Origin: Gemmatimonadota bacterium
GTDB lineage: Bacteria > Gemmatimonadota > Gemmatimonadetes > Longimicrobiales > Gaopeijiaceae
Length of the DNA: 43,763 bases
Direction: 5' to 3'
NCBI GenBank assembly: GCA_028873825.1
Contig: JAPPNM010000163.1
Coordinates: 1-43,763 of the forward strand
Part shown: in pieces, positions 25,391-34,050 of the stretch
How the letters are laid out: each line of letters begins with the position of its first letter
Position numbering within the stretch: position 1 is the first letter of the stretch
Position numbers and translations under genes: made by a program
The notes under the pieces: model-generated
The model's database searches: none
Seen by the model: the letters and a program-made list of their open reading frames with translations, nothing else
Told to the model about the DNA's origin: nothing

Positions 25391-26383
25391 CTACCGTCCC
25401 GTCCCCGCCTCCAGCCCCGCCCGTCCGAACAACCCTCCCGTCTCGTCCAGGAATCGACGCCGGGCCATTTCCACATACTCCCGGTCGATCTCCACCCCCA
25501 CACTGTTCCTCCCGGCCCTCGCCGCCGCCACCGAGGTCGTCCCGGTCCCGAGAAACGGATCGAGCACCGTGTCGCCGACGAAGGAGAACATCCGTATCAG
25601 TCGCGTGGCCAGTTCCAGCGGATAGGGCGCGGGATGTTCGCGGGCGGACGCCCCGGGTATCGTCCATATCTGTCGGAACCACTTCCCGTGCTCCGCCGCG
25701 GATATGACGCTCAGCGCCCGTGCGGCCGGAGTCGGGCTGCGATATCCGCCCGGTTTCCGCTGCATGAGGATGAACTCGATGTCGTTCTTGATGACGGCGT
25801 TGGGCTCGTAGGGCTTCCCGAGGAATCCGCCGCCGCCCATCTCGAAGCTGGCGTTGGCGATCTTGTGCCATATGATCGGAGCCAGATTGTCGAAACCGAG
25901 CCTCCTGCAGGATTCCTGAATCCCCGCATGCAGCGGCACCACGACGTGGCGGCCATGTCGACGCCGCGACAGACACACGTCGCCGACCACCACGATCAAC
26001 CGCCCGCCGGGGACGAGGACCCGAAAGCACTCTCGCCAGACCGTCCCCAGCGCCCCAAGGAACTGCTCGTAGTCCTTGATCGCCCCCAGCTGGTCCTCGC
26101 CTTCGTTGTACTCCTTCAGCGTCCAATACGGCGGGGAGGTGACAACCAGGTGAACGGACCCGTCGGCAAGCGCCGAAAGATCGCGGGCGTCGCCGTGGAT
26201 CAGGCGGTGGCGTGACCGCACCTCCTGAACGGCACCCGCCACTCTGGCGGAGTCCGCCGAACTCCGGGCTATGCCGGGCAACGCGGTCTTCAGATCCGCG
26301 TCGGACAGGCGCAGGCCCGGCAGGTGTCGGTCGACGACGCCCTCCAGTCCGGGATCGCGCGGGGCCACCTTTGGCAGCGTCAT
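25391..26383 (-). CDS. DNA methyltransferase, beta-class (N4-cytosine or N6-adenine)
   Basis: The protein has 330 aa. It transfers methyl groups from SAM to exocyclic DNA amines. Motif IV comes first (VVTSPPYWTLKEYNEGEDQL, catalytic SPPY near residue 84). Then come DNA-contact segments, including KIANASFEMGGGGFLGKPYE and NDIEFILMQRKPGGY. Motif I comes last (DPFLGTGTTSVAAARAGRNS, then VGVEID), the order of beta-class enzymes. SPPY is commonest in N4-cytosine enzymes, though N6-adenine cannot be excluded. The ATG overlaps the stop of the membrane protein gene (ATGA), so they are coupled. No restriction endonuclease is found beside it. An N-terminal segment of about 55 residues precedes the catalytic core and is not recognised. 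Confidence 0.93.
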   Translation of the reverse strand: MTLPKVAPRDPGLEGVVDRHLPGLRLSDADLKTALPGIARSSADSARVAGAVQEVRSRHRLIHGDARDLSALADGSVHLVVTSPPYWTLKEYNEGEDQLGAIKDYEQFLGALGTVWRECFRVLVPGGRLIVVVGDVCLSRRRHGRHVVVPLHAGIQESCRRLGFDNLAPIIWHKIANASFEMGGGGFLGKPYEPNAVIKNDIEFILMQRKPGGYRSPTPAARALSVISAAEHGKWFRQIWTIPGASAREHPAPYPLELATRLIRMFSFVGDTVLDPFLGTGTTSVAAARAGRNSVGVEIDREYVEMARRRFLDETGGLFGRAGLEAGTGR

Positions 26384-27075
26384 CGCGGGCGCTCCAGGAT
26401 CGGATTGCGTTCCCGGACGGCGGCAACCAGCCTGTCGAAGCGGCTGCCCGTCCCACCGCCCGCGTACGGAAGCACCGCCAATCCCGTGACCGCGGCGTAG
26501 GCGGCGCCGAAGACTCCCCCGCCCGCCCCACCCCCGGCGAGCTCTCCCAGGACGAACGCGCTCAAAGCCGTGGCCGCGACCGCCGCGACGACCCCGGCAG
26601 CGCTCACTACGGCCAATCTGCGCGCTCCGCCGACGCGGCCCCGCAGCACGAGCCACTTCGCCACCCCGAACGCCGCCAGCCCCGCGATGACGGCGGCGGC
26701 GGCGGCGCCACCGGCCCCGGCGGCCTGGGCCAGCCCCTGCAGGACGCCGAACCCCGCCCCGCCCCCCGCTACGCCGCCGGCGATCGTCCCCGCCGCCAGC
26801 CAAGGCGCCCACGGAACACGGCGCCTCACGACCAGCCACTGTCCCGCCGCGATCCCGGCCATGATCCCGCCCAGCGCGAGCGCGCCCACTACGGCCTCCC
26901 CCGCGACACCGCCCAGAGTTTCCCACACGGATCCCCCGGCGGCGATGCTCGCGCGGCGGGCCACGCGGGCCACCGCCAGTCCGCCAAGCGCTCCGGCCAG
27001 GATCCAGCGCAGCCAGAGCGCGCGCCGCGCGGCGCCCGGTTCGGGGATCTCGGGCTCGGACGGACGTGTCACCAC
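26380..27075 (-). CDS. Gly/Ala-rich polytopic membrane protein with WLVxR repeats
   Basis: The protein has about 231 aa, with some six hydrophobic helices rich in Gly and Ala. Two copies of a motif occur: GQWLVVRRRVPWAPWL and AKWLVLRGRVGGARRL, each followed by a glycine-rich helix, so the protein arose by internal duplication. Similar QWLVLRRRV repeats occur in widespread membrane proteins of unknown function. The start is uncertain. The track ATG (27192) adds a Pro/Arg stretch with lower third-position GC and no clear ribosome site, so I prefer the paired GTGs at 27075/27072. The stop overlaps the methyltransferase start. This strict coupling of a membrane protein to a DNA methyltransferase and a HicB protein is unusual. 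Confidence 0.75.
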   Translation of the reverse strand: MVTRPSEPEIPEPGAARRALWLRWILAGALGGLAVARVARRASIAAGGSVWETLGGVAGEAVVGALALGGIMAGIAAGQWLVVRRRVPWAPWLAAGTIAGGVAGGGAGFGVLQGLAQAAGAGGAAAAAVIAGLAAFGVAKWLVLRGRVGGARRLAVVSAAGVVAAVAATALSAFVLGELAGGGAGGGVFGAAYAAVTGLAVLPYAGGGTGSRFDRLVAAVRERNPILERPR

Positions 27076-27192
27076 AGGTCGCGGCGCGGGTTCGGCCCGG
27101 CGGAACGGGCGGGCGGGGTCATGACGGGGAATAGGAGCGTGCGTGCGTGCTGCGGGCAAGTTCGGCTTCCCCGGACTGTCGCCGCACACCAT

Positions 27193-27210
27193 TTCCTAAT
27201 ACTTTAGGAA
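27193..27210. promoter_or_regulatory. AT-rich palindrome TTCCTAA-N4-TTAGGAA (operator candidate)
   Basis: It is a perfect 7-base inverted repeat with a TACT spacer in otherwise very GC-rich DNA. It lies between the membrane-methyltransferase-hicB operon (minus) and the propeller lipoprotein gene (plus). One arm recurs as TTTCCTAAAA before hicB. A ribbon-helix-helix regulator such as the HicB homologue could bind it; this is inference. Confidence 0.5.
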
Positions 27211-27251
27211 TTTCTTCCCGGAGAACCCAGCCACAGTGAGGAGACGAAGAC

Positions 27252-28577
27252 ATGGAGCGCACGCCAAGGCGCCGAATCGGGCACCGGCGGACTCGCCGAA
27301 TCGGGCATGACCGGAGCCGCCGAATCGGGCGCGGGGGGCGAACGACCGGCCGGCGGCGACCGGCCGGACTCCTGGCGATTCAACTGGCGGCCGTCCCGGC
27401 CGCCTGCCAGCAGGACGATTCCGCCAAGAGCCGGGCAATCGAGACCCGCGACAGCGCCGGCGTCCTCATCGTCGAGAACGAGCGCCCCGCCGAAGATTCC
27501 CGGCTGCAGTGGCGCATCGGACCGGAGCCGTCGGTGTCGATCGGAGAGGTCGCCGGCGAAGACCCGTACCTCCTCGACGGGGCAAACGACGCGGCCCTCC
27601 TGCCCGACGGGCGAATCGCAGTCGCGAACGGAGGCACCAACGAGCTCCGCGTCTTCGACTCCGGCGGCGCGCATCTGGCCACTTGGGGAGGCGAGGGCGA
27701 GGGGCCGGGGGAGTTCACCAGTCTGGCGGCCGTCGGTCGCTGGCGCGGCGATTCGGTCGTCGCCTGGAACCGCTCGACGTGGGCAGTGTCGATCTTCGAC
27801 GCCGAGGGAGCGCTCGGACGGTCGTTCGTCCTCGACTCGGAAGCCGGTGCCCTCGAGCCCCGGGCCGTGCTCGGCGACGGGAGCATCCTGGGGCGGACCG
27901 GGGAGCCGGTGTCGCGAACCGGGGGGCCGTTATCGGGGATGGGATACCGGCGCTCGCGCGAGACCTACCAGCTGCGCCAAGCCGAAACCGCTTCGCCGGT
28001 CGAGTTCGGCGCCCACCCCGGCCGGGAGTCGTATCTGGACATCCTCGGCGGCATGCCGGTGTTGGGCTTACTGCCCTTCGGGCGTTCGCTCCACGAGGCG
28101 GAATGGGGCGAACTCGTCATCATAACGCCGGATGACGACTACGAAGTCCGCGCCTACGAGCGCACTACCGGCGCGCTCGCCCGCATCGTCCGCCGCGAGC
28201 ACGAGAACCGCGCTCCCACCCGCGGGGAAGTCGACGAGGCGCTCGACGACGCGCTGGCGCGGGCCGGACTGTCCGGCCCGCGCCTGGACGCGGCCCGCCA
28301 GGGCTACCGGAACATGCCCCTCGTGGAACGGTTCCCGGCCTTCCTCGAACTGCTGACCGATCCCCTGGACCACCTGTGGGTGCGCGAGGCCTCGCTCCCC
28401 GGAACCGACCGGCCCGCGCCGCTCTGGACGGTCTTCGACCCGGAAGGGCGGGCGCTGGGATTCGTCGAGACGCCCGACGGGCTGGCGGTCTTCGAAATCG
28501 GCGCCGACTACCTGCTGGGGAGGGCGACGGACGAGCTGGGGGTGGAGTCGGTCCAGGTGTGGGGGCTGGAGCGGTGA
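27252..28577 (+). CDS. 6-bladed beta-propeller lipoprotein
   Basis: The protein has 441 aa. The start ATG follows GAGGAGACGAAGAC. The N-terminus is unusual: an Arg-rich 8-residue repeat (RRIGHRRT, RRIGHDRS, RRIGRGGR) made by a 24-bp DNA repeat, then a hydrophobic stretch and the lipobox VPAAC. The body has propeller strands of the NHL-like type: AALLPDGRIAVANGGTNELR, VFDSGGAHLATWGGEGEGPG, then EFTSLAAVGRWRGDSVVAWN. The G-x-GEGPGEF motif is typical of the 6-bladed propeller proteins abundant in Gemmatimonadota and Bacteroidota. The function of these envelope proteins is unknown; binding of ligands or cell-wall parts is possible. Its stop lies 9 bases from the convergent hinT stop. It is similar in design to the protein at 29236-30477. 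Confidence 0.82.
   Translation: MERTPRRRIGHRRTRRIGHDRSRRIGRGGRTTGRRRPAGLLAIQLAAVPAACQQDDSAKSRAIETRDSAGVLIVENERPAEDSRLQWRIGPEPSVSIGEVAGEDPYLLDGANDAALLPDGRIAVANGGTNELRVFDSGGAHLATWGGEGEGPGEFTSLAAVGRWRGDSVVAWNRSTWAVSIFDAEGALGRSFVLDSEAGALEPRAVLGDGSILGRTGEPVSRTGGPLSGMGYRRSRETYQLRQAETASPVEFGAHPGRESYLDILGGMPVLGLLPFGRSLHEAEWGELVIITPDDDYEVRAYERTTGALARIVRREHENRAPTRGEVDEALDDALARAGLSGPRLDAARQGYRNMPLVERFPAFLELLTDPLDHLWVREASLPGTDRPAPLWTVFDPEGRALGFVETPDGLAVFEIGADYLLGRATDELGVESVQVWGLER
27270..27330 (+). repeat. 24-bp tandem repeat inside the lipoprotein signal region
   Basis: CGCCGAATCGGGC occurs at 27270, 27294 and 27318 with an exact 24-bp period. In frame it gives an 8-residue Arg-rich repeat ahead of the signal-peptide hydrophobic core. 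Confidence 0.9.
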
Positions 28578-28586
28578 TCGACGGCG

Positions 28587-28937
28587 CTAACGCCCCAACA
28601 TCCGGCCCAGCGGCCGCCCGCCCAGCAGGTGCAGGTGCAGGTGGTAGACCTCCTGGCCGCCGTGGTCCCGACAGTTGATCATCACCCTGTATCCGCCTTG
28701 CGCGATTCCCTCCCTCGCGGCCAGATCGGCGGCCACCCGCAGCATCCTGCCCAGGACCGGTTCGTGGCCGGCCGAGACGTCGGCCAGCGTGGGAATCGCC
28801 TCGTTGGGCACAATGAGGATGTGGGTCGGGGCAAGCGGGCGGATGTCGCGGAAGGCGGTGACGAGATCGTCCCGGTAGACGATGTCGGCGGGAACGTCAC
28901 CGCGAACGATCCTCGCGAAGATGGTGTCTATGGTCAC
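28587..28937 (-). CDS. hinT: HIT family purine nucleoside phosphoramidase
   Basis: The protein has 116 aa, a normal length. HinT-type enzymes cleave AMP-lysine and similar phosphoramidates, including aminoacyl-AMP by-products. The active site HxHxHxx is present as [11 protein letters not shown] near the C-terminus, and the N-terminal [20 protein letters not shown] is typical (IFCKIIxGExPAxxVYED). The middle segment [18 protein letters not shown] is also conserved. The start is a GTG; the ORF-track M is by convention. It lies convergent with the first propeller gene and divergent from the second, so it has its own promoter, which I could not place. Confidence 0.95.
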   Translation of the reverse strand: MTIDTIFARIVRGDVPADIVYRDDLVTAFRDIRPLAPTHILIVPNEAIPTLADVSAGHEPVLGRMLRVAADLAAREGIAQGGYRVMINCRDHGGQEVYHLHLHLLGGRPLGRMLGR

Positions 28938-29235
28938 GGAGGGCGAAGATAGCGGGCTCGGCTCCAGGCTTCAACACTCACTCGCTAGGGTGCTCCATGC
29001 CCATGGTCGAGTCGCGCCGCGAGCACACGACGGCGGACGGGCTTGTCCGCGGACCGCTACGCTCGCCCCCCAAAAGCGCCCGGCATATGTTGGGCGCGAT
29101 GACGCGATGACACGGACATTGCGAGCGTTAGCGCGATGCGCGGTTGGGCGCTCCCGCACCGGAAAGCCGGCCGGTCGCGCCCGCGAGCCCCGCGGACGAC
29201 CTCGCACGATACCCCTGCCGGAAGGGACGACCCAA

Positions 29236-30477
29236 ATGCCGACGCTGACATGGGCGAAAACGACAGCCGCACCGCGATTCTCCCCTCCGCCGCTCCTCCC
29301 CCTCGCGCTCCTGGCGGCCTGCGGCGATACCGGGGACGGACCGGACGCCGGAGCCCGCGGCACCCTGGACGGCCCGGACGTGATTGTGAACGCCGAGACC
29401 GAGGAGGTCTTCGCCGTCGGATCCGCCATGGGCGACGACTGGGACACCTTCGGCGACCTTCGCTCGGTGCACTTCGACGCCCGGGCCAACCTGCACATCT
29501 TCGACAGCCAGGCCGATCACATCCTGGTGGTCGGGCCGGACGGGTCGCTGATCCGTACGGTCGGAGGGCAGGGAGAGGGACCCGGAGAGTTCGGCGCCGT
29601 CCTCGACGTAATCGTCGCGCGCGACGGCTCCTACACGGTGATGGGATTCGGCCAGACGGACCTCCTCGATCCCCGCGGAGAGTTCGTTCGGCGCGTCACC
29701 ATGGACCCGATGACGACGGGGATGGTCATGGCCGATCTGGCGTTGCCCGACGGCCGCCTGGTCACCGACCGGATCATGCGCTTCGGCGACGACCACGAGC
29801 AGCCCGGGGAAGAGGGCCGCGCCATCCACATCTTTCCCCTCGACGGCACAGATCCGGAACTCCTCTACACGGCCTGGGAGCTGCCCGAGGAGGAGGAACA
29901 CGAAACCACCTTCAGCGGGTCGGTCATGCGCATGGCGGCGGGCCGCGCCTTCGAGCCCCGCCTCGACTACGACCTTCTTGCCGACGGCCGCCTCGCGCTG
30001 ATCGACTCGGTCGGCTACCGCGTCAAGCTCATCGGGCCCGACGGCAGCGTAACCGGAACCATCGAGCGGCCGATCGCGCCGCTTCCGGTCGACGGTGCGA
30101 TCATGGAGGCCGAACGCGAGCGCTACCGCGAACGCACCGAGGCGCTGCTCGAGAGCGGGACCAGGAATGACGTCCGGATCGAGCGCGAAGGGGCGGAGGA
30201 GCGCACCTTCGCCGCCGAGGTGCCTGTGTTGTACGGCCTGAAGGTGGACTGGGAGGACCGAATCTGGGTGGCGCGCCGGGGTCCTACGGGCCAGGACGAC
30301 GGCCCGACCGACATCGTGACGCCCGGCGGAGACTACGTCGGCACCCTGCCGCCGGACGGGCTCCGGACGCCGGCCGCATTCGGCCCCGGGGGGCTCATGG
30401 CCTACATCGAGAGCGACGAGATGGACGTGCCGACGGTGCGCGTAGTCAGGCTGGTTGCGCTGGAACCGGCAGGATAG
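29236..30477 (+). CDS. 6-bladed beta-propeller lipoprotein
   Basis: The protein has 413 aa. The start is the ATG at 29236; the track ORF begins within the leader. The signal peptide ends in the lipobox LLAAC. Propeller features include LRSVHFDARANLHIFDSQAD, HILVVGPDGSLIRTVGGQGE followed by GPGEF, and later repeats such as YDLLADGRLALIDSVGYRVK and LIGPDGSVTGTIERPI. The shared GQGEGPGEF block links it to the propeller at 27252, but sequence elsewhere differs, so they are distant paralogues. A helical, charged insertion (AEREERYRERTEALLES-like) precedes the last blades. No enzyme motif is visible, and the role is unknown. A small hairpin with TTT at 30497-30516 may end its transcript. Confidence 0.82.
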   Translation: MPTLTWAKTTAAPRFSPPPLLPLALLAACGDTGDGPDAGARGTLDGPDVIVNAETEEVFAVGSAMGDDWDTFGDLRSVHFDARANLHIFDSQADHILVVGPDGSLIRTVGGQGEGPGEFGAVLDVIVARDGSYTVMGFGQTDLLDPRGEFVRRVTMDPMTTGMVMADLALPDGRLVTDRIMRFGDDHEQPGEEGRAIHIFPLDGTDPELLYTAWELPEEEEHETTFSGSVMRMAAGRAFEPRLDYDLLADGRLALIDSVGYRVKLIGPDGSVTGTIERPIAPLPVDGAIMEAERERYRERTEALLESGTRNDVRIEREGAEERTFAAEVPVLYGLKVDWEDRIWVARRGPTGQDDGPTDIVTPGGDYVGTLPPDGLRTPAAFGPGGLMAYIESDEMDVPTVRVVRLVALEPAG

Positions 30478-30496
30478 GCGCCCGTCCGGGGCGGAC

Positions 30497-30517
30497 AGGC
30501 GCTTGAGCGCGCCTTTC
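30497..30517 (+). terminator. Short hairpin with T-run after the second propeller gene
   Basis: AGGCGC-TTGAGC-GCGCCT is followed by TTC, about 20 bases after the stop. It is a 6-bp stem with only a three-base T-run, so it is weak. It reaches the stop codon of the convergent M28 gene. Confidence 0.35.
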
Positions 30518-33391
30518 TCAAGCTCCGGCCCGCTCCGCCTCCTCCCCGCCCGCCGCACCCGGCTCCGCCCCCTCCTCGCCCTCGCCCGACGATCCCACCG
30601 CCCCACCCAGCGTCACCGCCCCGCTGGCGATATCGATGCCGACCACCGTCCGGATCATCGCACGGTCCGACAGCATTCGGATGTTGGGAGCGAGCTCGGG
30701 CGGGCGGGCGAAGACGGTGCGGCCGACAAGCTCGCCGGGGCGCAGGTGGTGCTCGATCACGACGAACCGGAGCACGCCGTCTCCCGGGGCGACTTCGAAG
30801 TCGAGGAGCACGCCCCCTTCCGGGGCGCCCCAATGCACAACCCGGTCCGGGCGGTCCCCGGCGGCGAGCGGCTTGCCGTTCAGACCGGCCAGCCGGAGCC
30901 CCGCCTCCTCGGCGCGGACGATCCCGGCCGCCCCGGCGCTCCCCGAGGCGCCCGGCGCGGGCTGCGCGTCGCGCAGGCGGAAGAGCATCATCTCCGCGCC
31001 GATCTCCGAGGTGACGGACACCCGCAGATTGTCGCTCGCGGCCGCGACGTCGGTCACGACCTCGACGGCCGGCGCGGGCAGGTCAAGGGACTCGGCGGCG
31101 GCGACGGCGTATCGAAGCCGCCCCGGCGTGAACTGGGCGAGAGATTCCGGGGCCGCCGCGTCGAACGGCCCCGCCGCCGCGACCGCCCACGCCATGCCGG
31201 GGTGCGTATCGTCCCGGGCGGGGTGGGTGCCCCACCAGGCGGAGCCGGTCTCGCGGTCAAGGAGGTACACGAGCGTCGACGGAGCGGGCCGCTCGGCCGA
31301 GGGGGCGGCGGCCGACATTCCCGCCGCGAGGAAGAGACCCGCCATGACGGCTCCGGCAACCGGAGCCCACCACCCGTTCGGCTCCCGCAAGGCGTCGAGC
31401 AAAGGCAGGACGAGGACGAACGCGAGGCCGGCCAGCACGGCCAGCACCGGCGCGAGCTCCATGCCCATAGCGAGCCACACGGCCTCGGTGAAGGGCGTCA
31501 GCACGGCGACCGCGGGCACCGCCGCCAGCACGGCGACCGTCCAGCGCAGGTGCCCCGGCCGCCTGTCGCGGGGAAGGCCCGCCGCCGCCAGCGCCCCCAC
31601 GCACCCGGCCAGCACCGGCCACTGGAAGTTCACGGCTGCCATCGGGAACAGCGCCGTGGCGGCGGCGGCCAGCGCCAGGGGCGGGAAAAGGGCGCCCAAG
31701 GCGAGCTCGGCCGTCGAGAACCACCTCCGCAGCAGCGACACGAAGAGGGTCGCGATGACGAACGCGGCGCTCACGACGGCCAGGACGTACCAGCCCTCGC
31801 TGTGGAAGGCGCCCGCATGGAGCGCGCCGAACTCCGGATGCGCGCCGCGGCGCCAGCCGTAAAGGAAGTGGGCGGCCGCTCCCGCCGTTGCCAACAGCGC
31901 GCACGACGCCACGAGACCCGCCGCGAGCCCGCCGGCACGAAGTCCCCCCCGCCTCGCCGCCACGAGCGCAACGGCCCAGAGCACTACGGCCGCGCCCCCC
32001 AGAACCCATATCCACAGCCTGCCGTACGCCACCAGCCCCACGACCGGCAACGAGATGTAGCTCACGTCCGGGGCGTCGACCGCGCTCAGATCGGCGTCGC
32101 CGAAGTGGCGCAGCATGGCCAGCGCCTGTTCCCCGTGGTGCTGCAGCGTCCCCTCGTCGAAGTTCTCCGGCGAGTCGTACACTTGGTGGTACACGTGCGC
32201 GCGAGCCAGCCCCGCGAAGTTCAGGCCCTGCCTCCCGGCCTCCTTGAACGGCGTGAAGTCGGTGTCGTTCGGCATGCGCCTGTAGATCTCGTAGCCCACC
32301 GAGTTTACGACCGGACTGGGGTTGGACTCCCGCATCGCCGCGATCACCCGGCCGTTGTCGGCACCCGTCTCGAACATCATGGAGGGACCGCCGCCTCCGC
32401 GCATCTCGATCGAGACCACCAGCGCCACGTCCGCCATCCACGGGTGCTCGTCGACGAACGCGCGGGCGCCCAGCAGCCCCACCTCCTCCGCGTCGGTTAT
32501 GAGGACGATCAGGTCGTTGCGGAGTCCGGGACCCGCGCCCAGGGCGCGGAGCGCCTCCAGGATCGCGACCACTCCCGACCCGGCGTCGCCGGCGCCCAGG
32601 GCGATGCCGCGGCTGTCGTAGTGGGCGGTGACGAGCACGGCCGGACCGCCGGGCTCCGCGCCGGGAATCCTGGCCAGTACGTTGCGCACGGTGGCCGCCG
32701 TGACCTGCGCCCCGCCTCCGGTGGCCGATCCGGCGGTCTGCACGGCCGGCTCGTGCCCCAGTGCGCGCAGCTGCCCAAGCAGGTATTCGCGCACGGCGGC
32801 GTGCGCCGGAGAGCCGGGCGGGCGCGCCTCGGAGGCGATCCGGACCAGGTGCGACATCGCCCTCCCGGAGGAGAACGCCGTGTCGGGCGCGGTGGCGGGC
32901 ACCGGCGCGGGGACCGTGCGGAACAGGCTCGAGAACCACGCCGCGACGAGGAGCACCGCGAGCGTCGCGGGGCCGCGCATGCCGTTCCACGGAAGCGATC
33001 CCGCCGCGGCTTCGGCCTTCGGGCCCGCCTCCGCCGAGCCGGTCCCCGGCCGCCCGGGCTCGACTGCGCCGGCCGTTGCAGCTCCCGCCGCCGCGGTCCT
33101 GCGCCCGGCCTCCGCCTCCCGGCGCGCCTCGCCCTTCCGTCCTCCGAACCCGAAAGGCCCGCGCGCCCCGCGCTTCTTCGCCCGCGGCCTCTCGCGCCCT
33201 GCGGGTTTCCGGCCCTCGCCGGCCGCCGCCTCCGCCCCGCCGGCCGCCTCCTTGGCCCTACCCGGCTCAGGGCCCGCGTCCCCCTCCCCCGCCGACTCCC
33301 GCGCGATCTCCCGTTCCAGCTCCTCGATTTCGTCCTCGCCGATCCCCAACTCCGCGAAGGACGGGATCTTCGGCAGCTTGTCGTCGCTCAT
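30518..33391 (-). CDS. Membrane-anchored M28 family metallopeptidase
   Basis: The protein has 957 aa. It starts with about 130 cytoplasmic, low-complexity Ala/Gly/Glu/Arg residues, then a first membrane helix (PATLAVLLVAAWFSSLF). The zinc aminopeptidase domain (residues about 180-430) follows. Its ligands are visible: TAHYDSRG, GAGDAGSGV, TDAEEVGLLGA and the later YHQVYDSPENFD. About eight further membrane helices follow (residues about 450-720), then a C-terminal beta-rich periplasmic domain of about 230 residues. This is the plan of the Fxna/ERMP1-like M28 peptidases also found in bacteria. The active site should face the periplasm. Substrates are unknown. The start ATG (MSDDKLPKIPSF) was chosen because the track's upstream part is not conserved. 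The long charged N-terminus may bind cytoplasmic partners. Confidence 0.88.
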   Translation of the reverse strand: MSDDKLPKIPSFAELGIGEDEIEELEREIARESAGEGDAGPEPGRAKEAAGGAEAAAGEGRKPAGRERPRAKKRGARGPFGFGGRKGEARREAEAGRRTAAAGAATAGAVEPGRPGTGSAEAGPKAEAAAGSLPWNGMRGPATLAVLLVAAWFSSLFRTVPAPVPATAPDTAFSSGRAMSHLVRIASEARPPGSPAHAAVREYLLGQLRALGHEPAVQTAGSATGGGAQVTAATVRNVLARIPGAEPGGPAVLVTAHYDSRGIALGAGDAGSGVVAILEALRALGAGPGLRNDLIVLITDAEEVGLLGARAFVDEHPWMADVALVVSIEMRGGGGPSMMFETGADNGRVIAAMRESNPSPVVNSVGYEIYRRMPNDTDFTPFKEAGRQGLNFAGLARAHVYHQVYDSPENFDEGTLQHHGEQALAMLRHFGDADLSAVDAPDVSYISLPVVGLVAYGRLWIWVLGGAAVVLWAVALVAARRGGLRAGGLAAGLVASCALLATAGAAAHFLYGWRRGAHPEFGALHAGAFHSEGWYVLAVVSAAFVIATLFVSLLRRWFSTAELALGALFPPLALAAAATALFPMAAVNFQWPVLAGCVGALAAAGLPRDRRPGHLRWTVAVLAAVPAVAVLTPFTEAVWLAMGMELAPVLAVLAGLAFVLVLPLLDALREPNGWWAPVAGAVMAGLFLAAGMSAAAPSAERPAPSTLVYLLDRETGSAWWGTHPARDDTHPGMAWAVAAAGPFDAAAPESLAQFTPGRLRYAVAAAESLDLPAPAVEVVTDVAAASDNLRVSVTSEIGAEMMLFRLRDAQPAPGASGSAGAAGIVRAEEAGLRLAGLNGKPLAAGDRPDRVVHWGAPEGGVLLDFEVAPGDGVLRFVVIEHHLRPGELVGRTVFARPPELAPNIRMLSDRAMIRTVVGIDIASGAVTLGGAVGSSGEGEEGAEPGAAGGEEAERAGA

Positions 33392-34050
33392 GGTCCGTCT
33401 CCGCTTCTGGCAGCCCGTGACGCATCGTCCCCGCCCGATCCGGCGGGAGGCGCGGCCGAACGGGTTCAGTGGAATGAAAGATGCCCTCGCACTTCGCGAG
33501 CGGCGACCCGCCGGTTTCGGACCGCTTCCCGGCACCGCGCCGACGAACGCAACCTCCGGGCGACCGGTGGACCTTCGGTCTCCTCGTCGATACGTGCTCG
33601 CTTCCAGAACGCGGTGGGGCCGATGGGCACGGGCGGCTTCGGACGGGCGGGGCTTCCAAGATAGCCGGAGGTCAAGCGAGCGTCACCAAGAGGTGAGGCG
33701 GGGACGGAATCCGACGACCTCCGGCAAGCTCCGTTCCCGTCCCTGCGCGGAATACGGCGGAGAGCGCTCCCGAACGCCCTGTGCCGCCCCAGCTCCGCCT
33801 CCGCGAGGAGCGCGTCCGCCTTGGCGCCGGGATTACGGCGGGGGGCCGGGTGGGCGAGTACCGTCGTGGCGTGATGGACGACCTCGGCGGGTGAGCGATC
33901 GGCCGACGCTGCGGGAGAGTCAGTCTTGAGGGAACCGCCGTCCCCGGCTAGCTTTGTGGCAAGAGAGCAACCTACCGACCTTCATGGAGCGTCAGAAAGG
34001 AAGCCACCCTCGAATCCCTCGTTGTCCCCGCTACTGCCTGCGAGCAGGGC
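33392..34050. other. Intergenic region of 659 bp with a decayed paralogue tail
   Basis: I found no intact gene. A segment at 33853-33893 in frame reads GEYRRGVMDDLGG followed by a stop. This matches the C-terminus of the next gene (DEYRRGAMDDLVL), with nearly identical DNA over 33 bases. It is probably the remnant of a duplicated copy. The rest (33392-33840) shows only GC-rich sequence and shadow ORFs. The 100 bases before 34051 stay open in the frame of the next gene, so that gene may start earlier. Confidence 0.55.
33853..33893 (+). pseudogene. Tail remnant of a paralogue of the 34051 gene
   Basis: The DNA CGAGTACCGTCGTGGCGTGA + TGGACGACCTCG differs at three bases from the intact gene at 34538-34568, two of them silent. 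Upstream residues in this frame do not resemble the intact protein, so only the end of the copy survives or is recognisable. Confidence 0.5.

Noticed and set aside
25391-26926. 511-aa form of the methyltransferase
   Set aside because: The first 181 residues are a Gly/Arg-rich out-of-frame reading of the membrane protein gene; the ATG at 26383 overlapping the upstream stop is the credible start.
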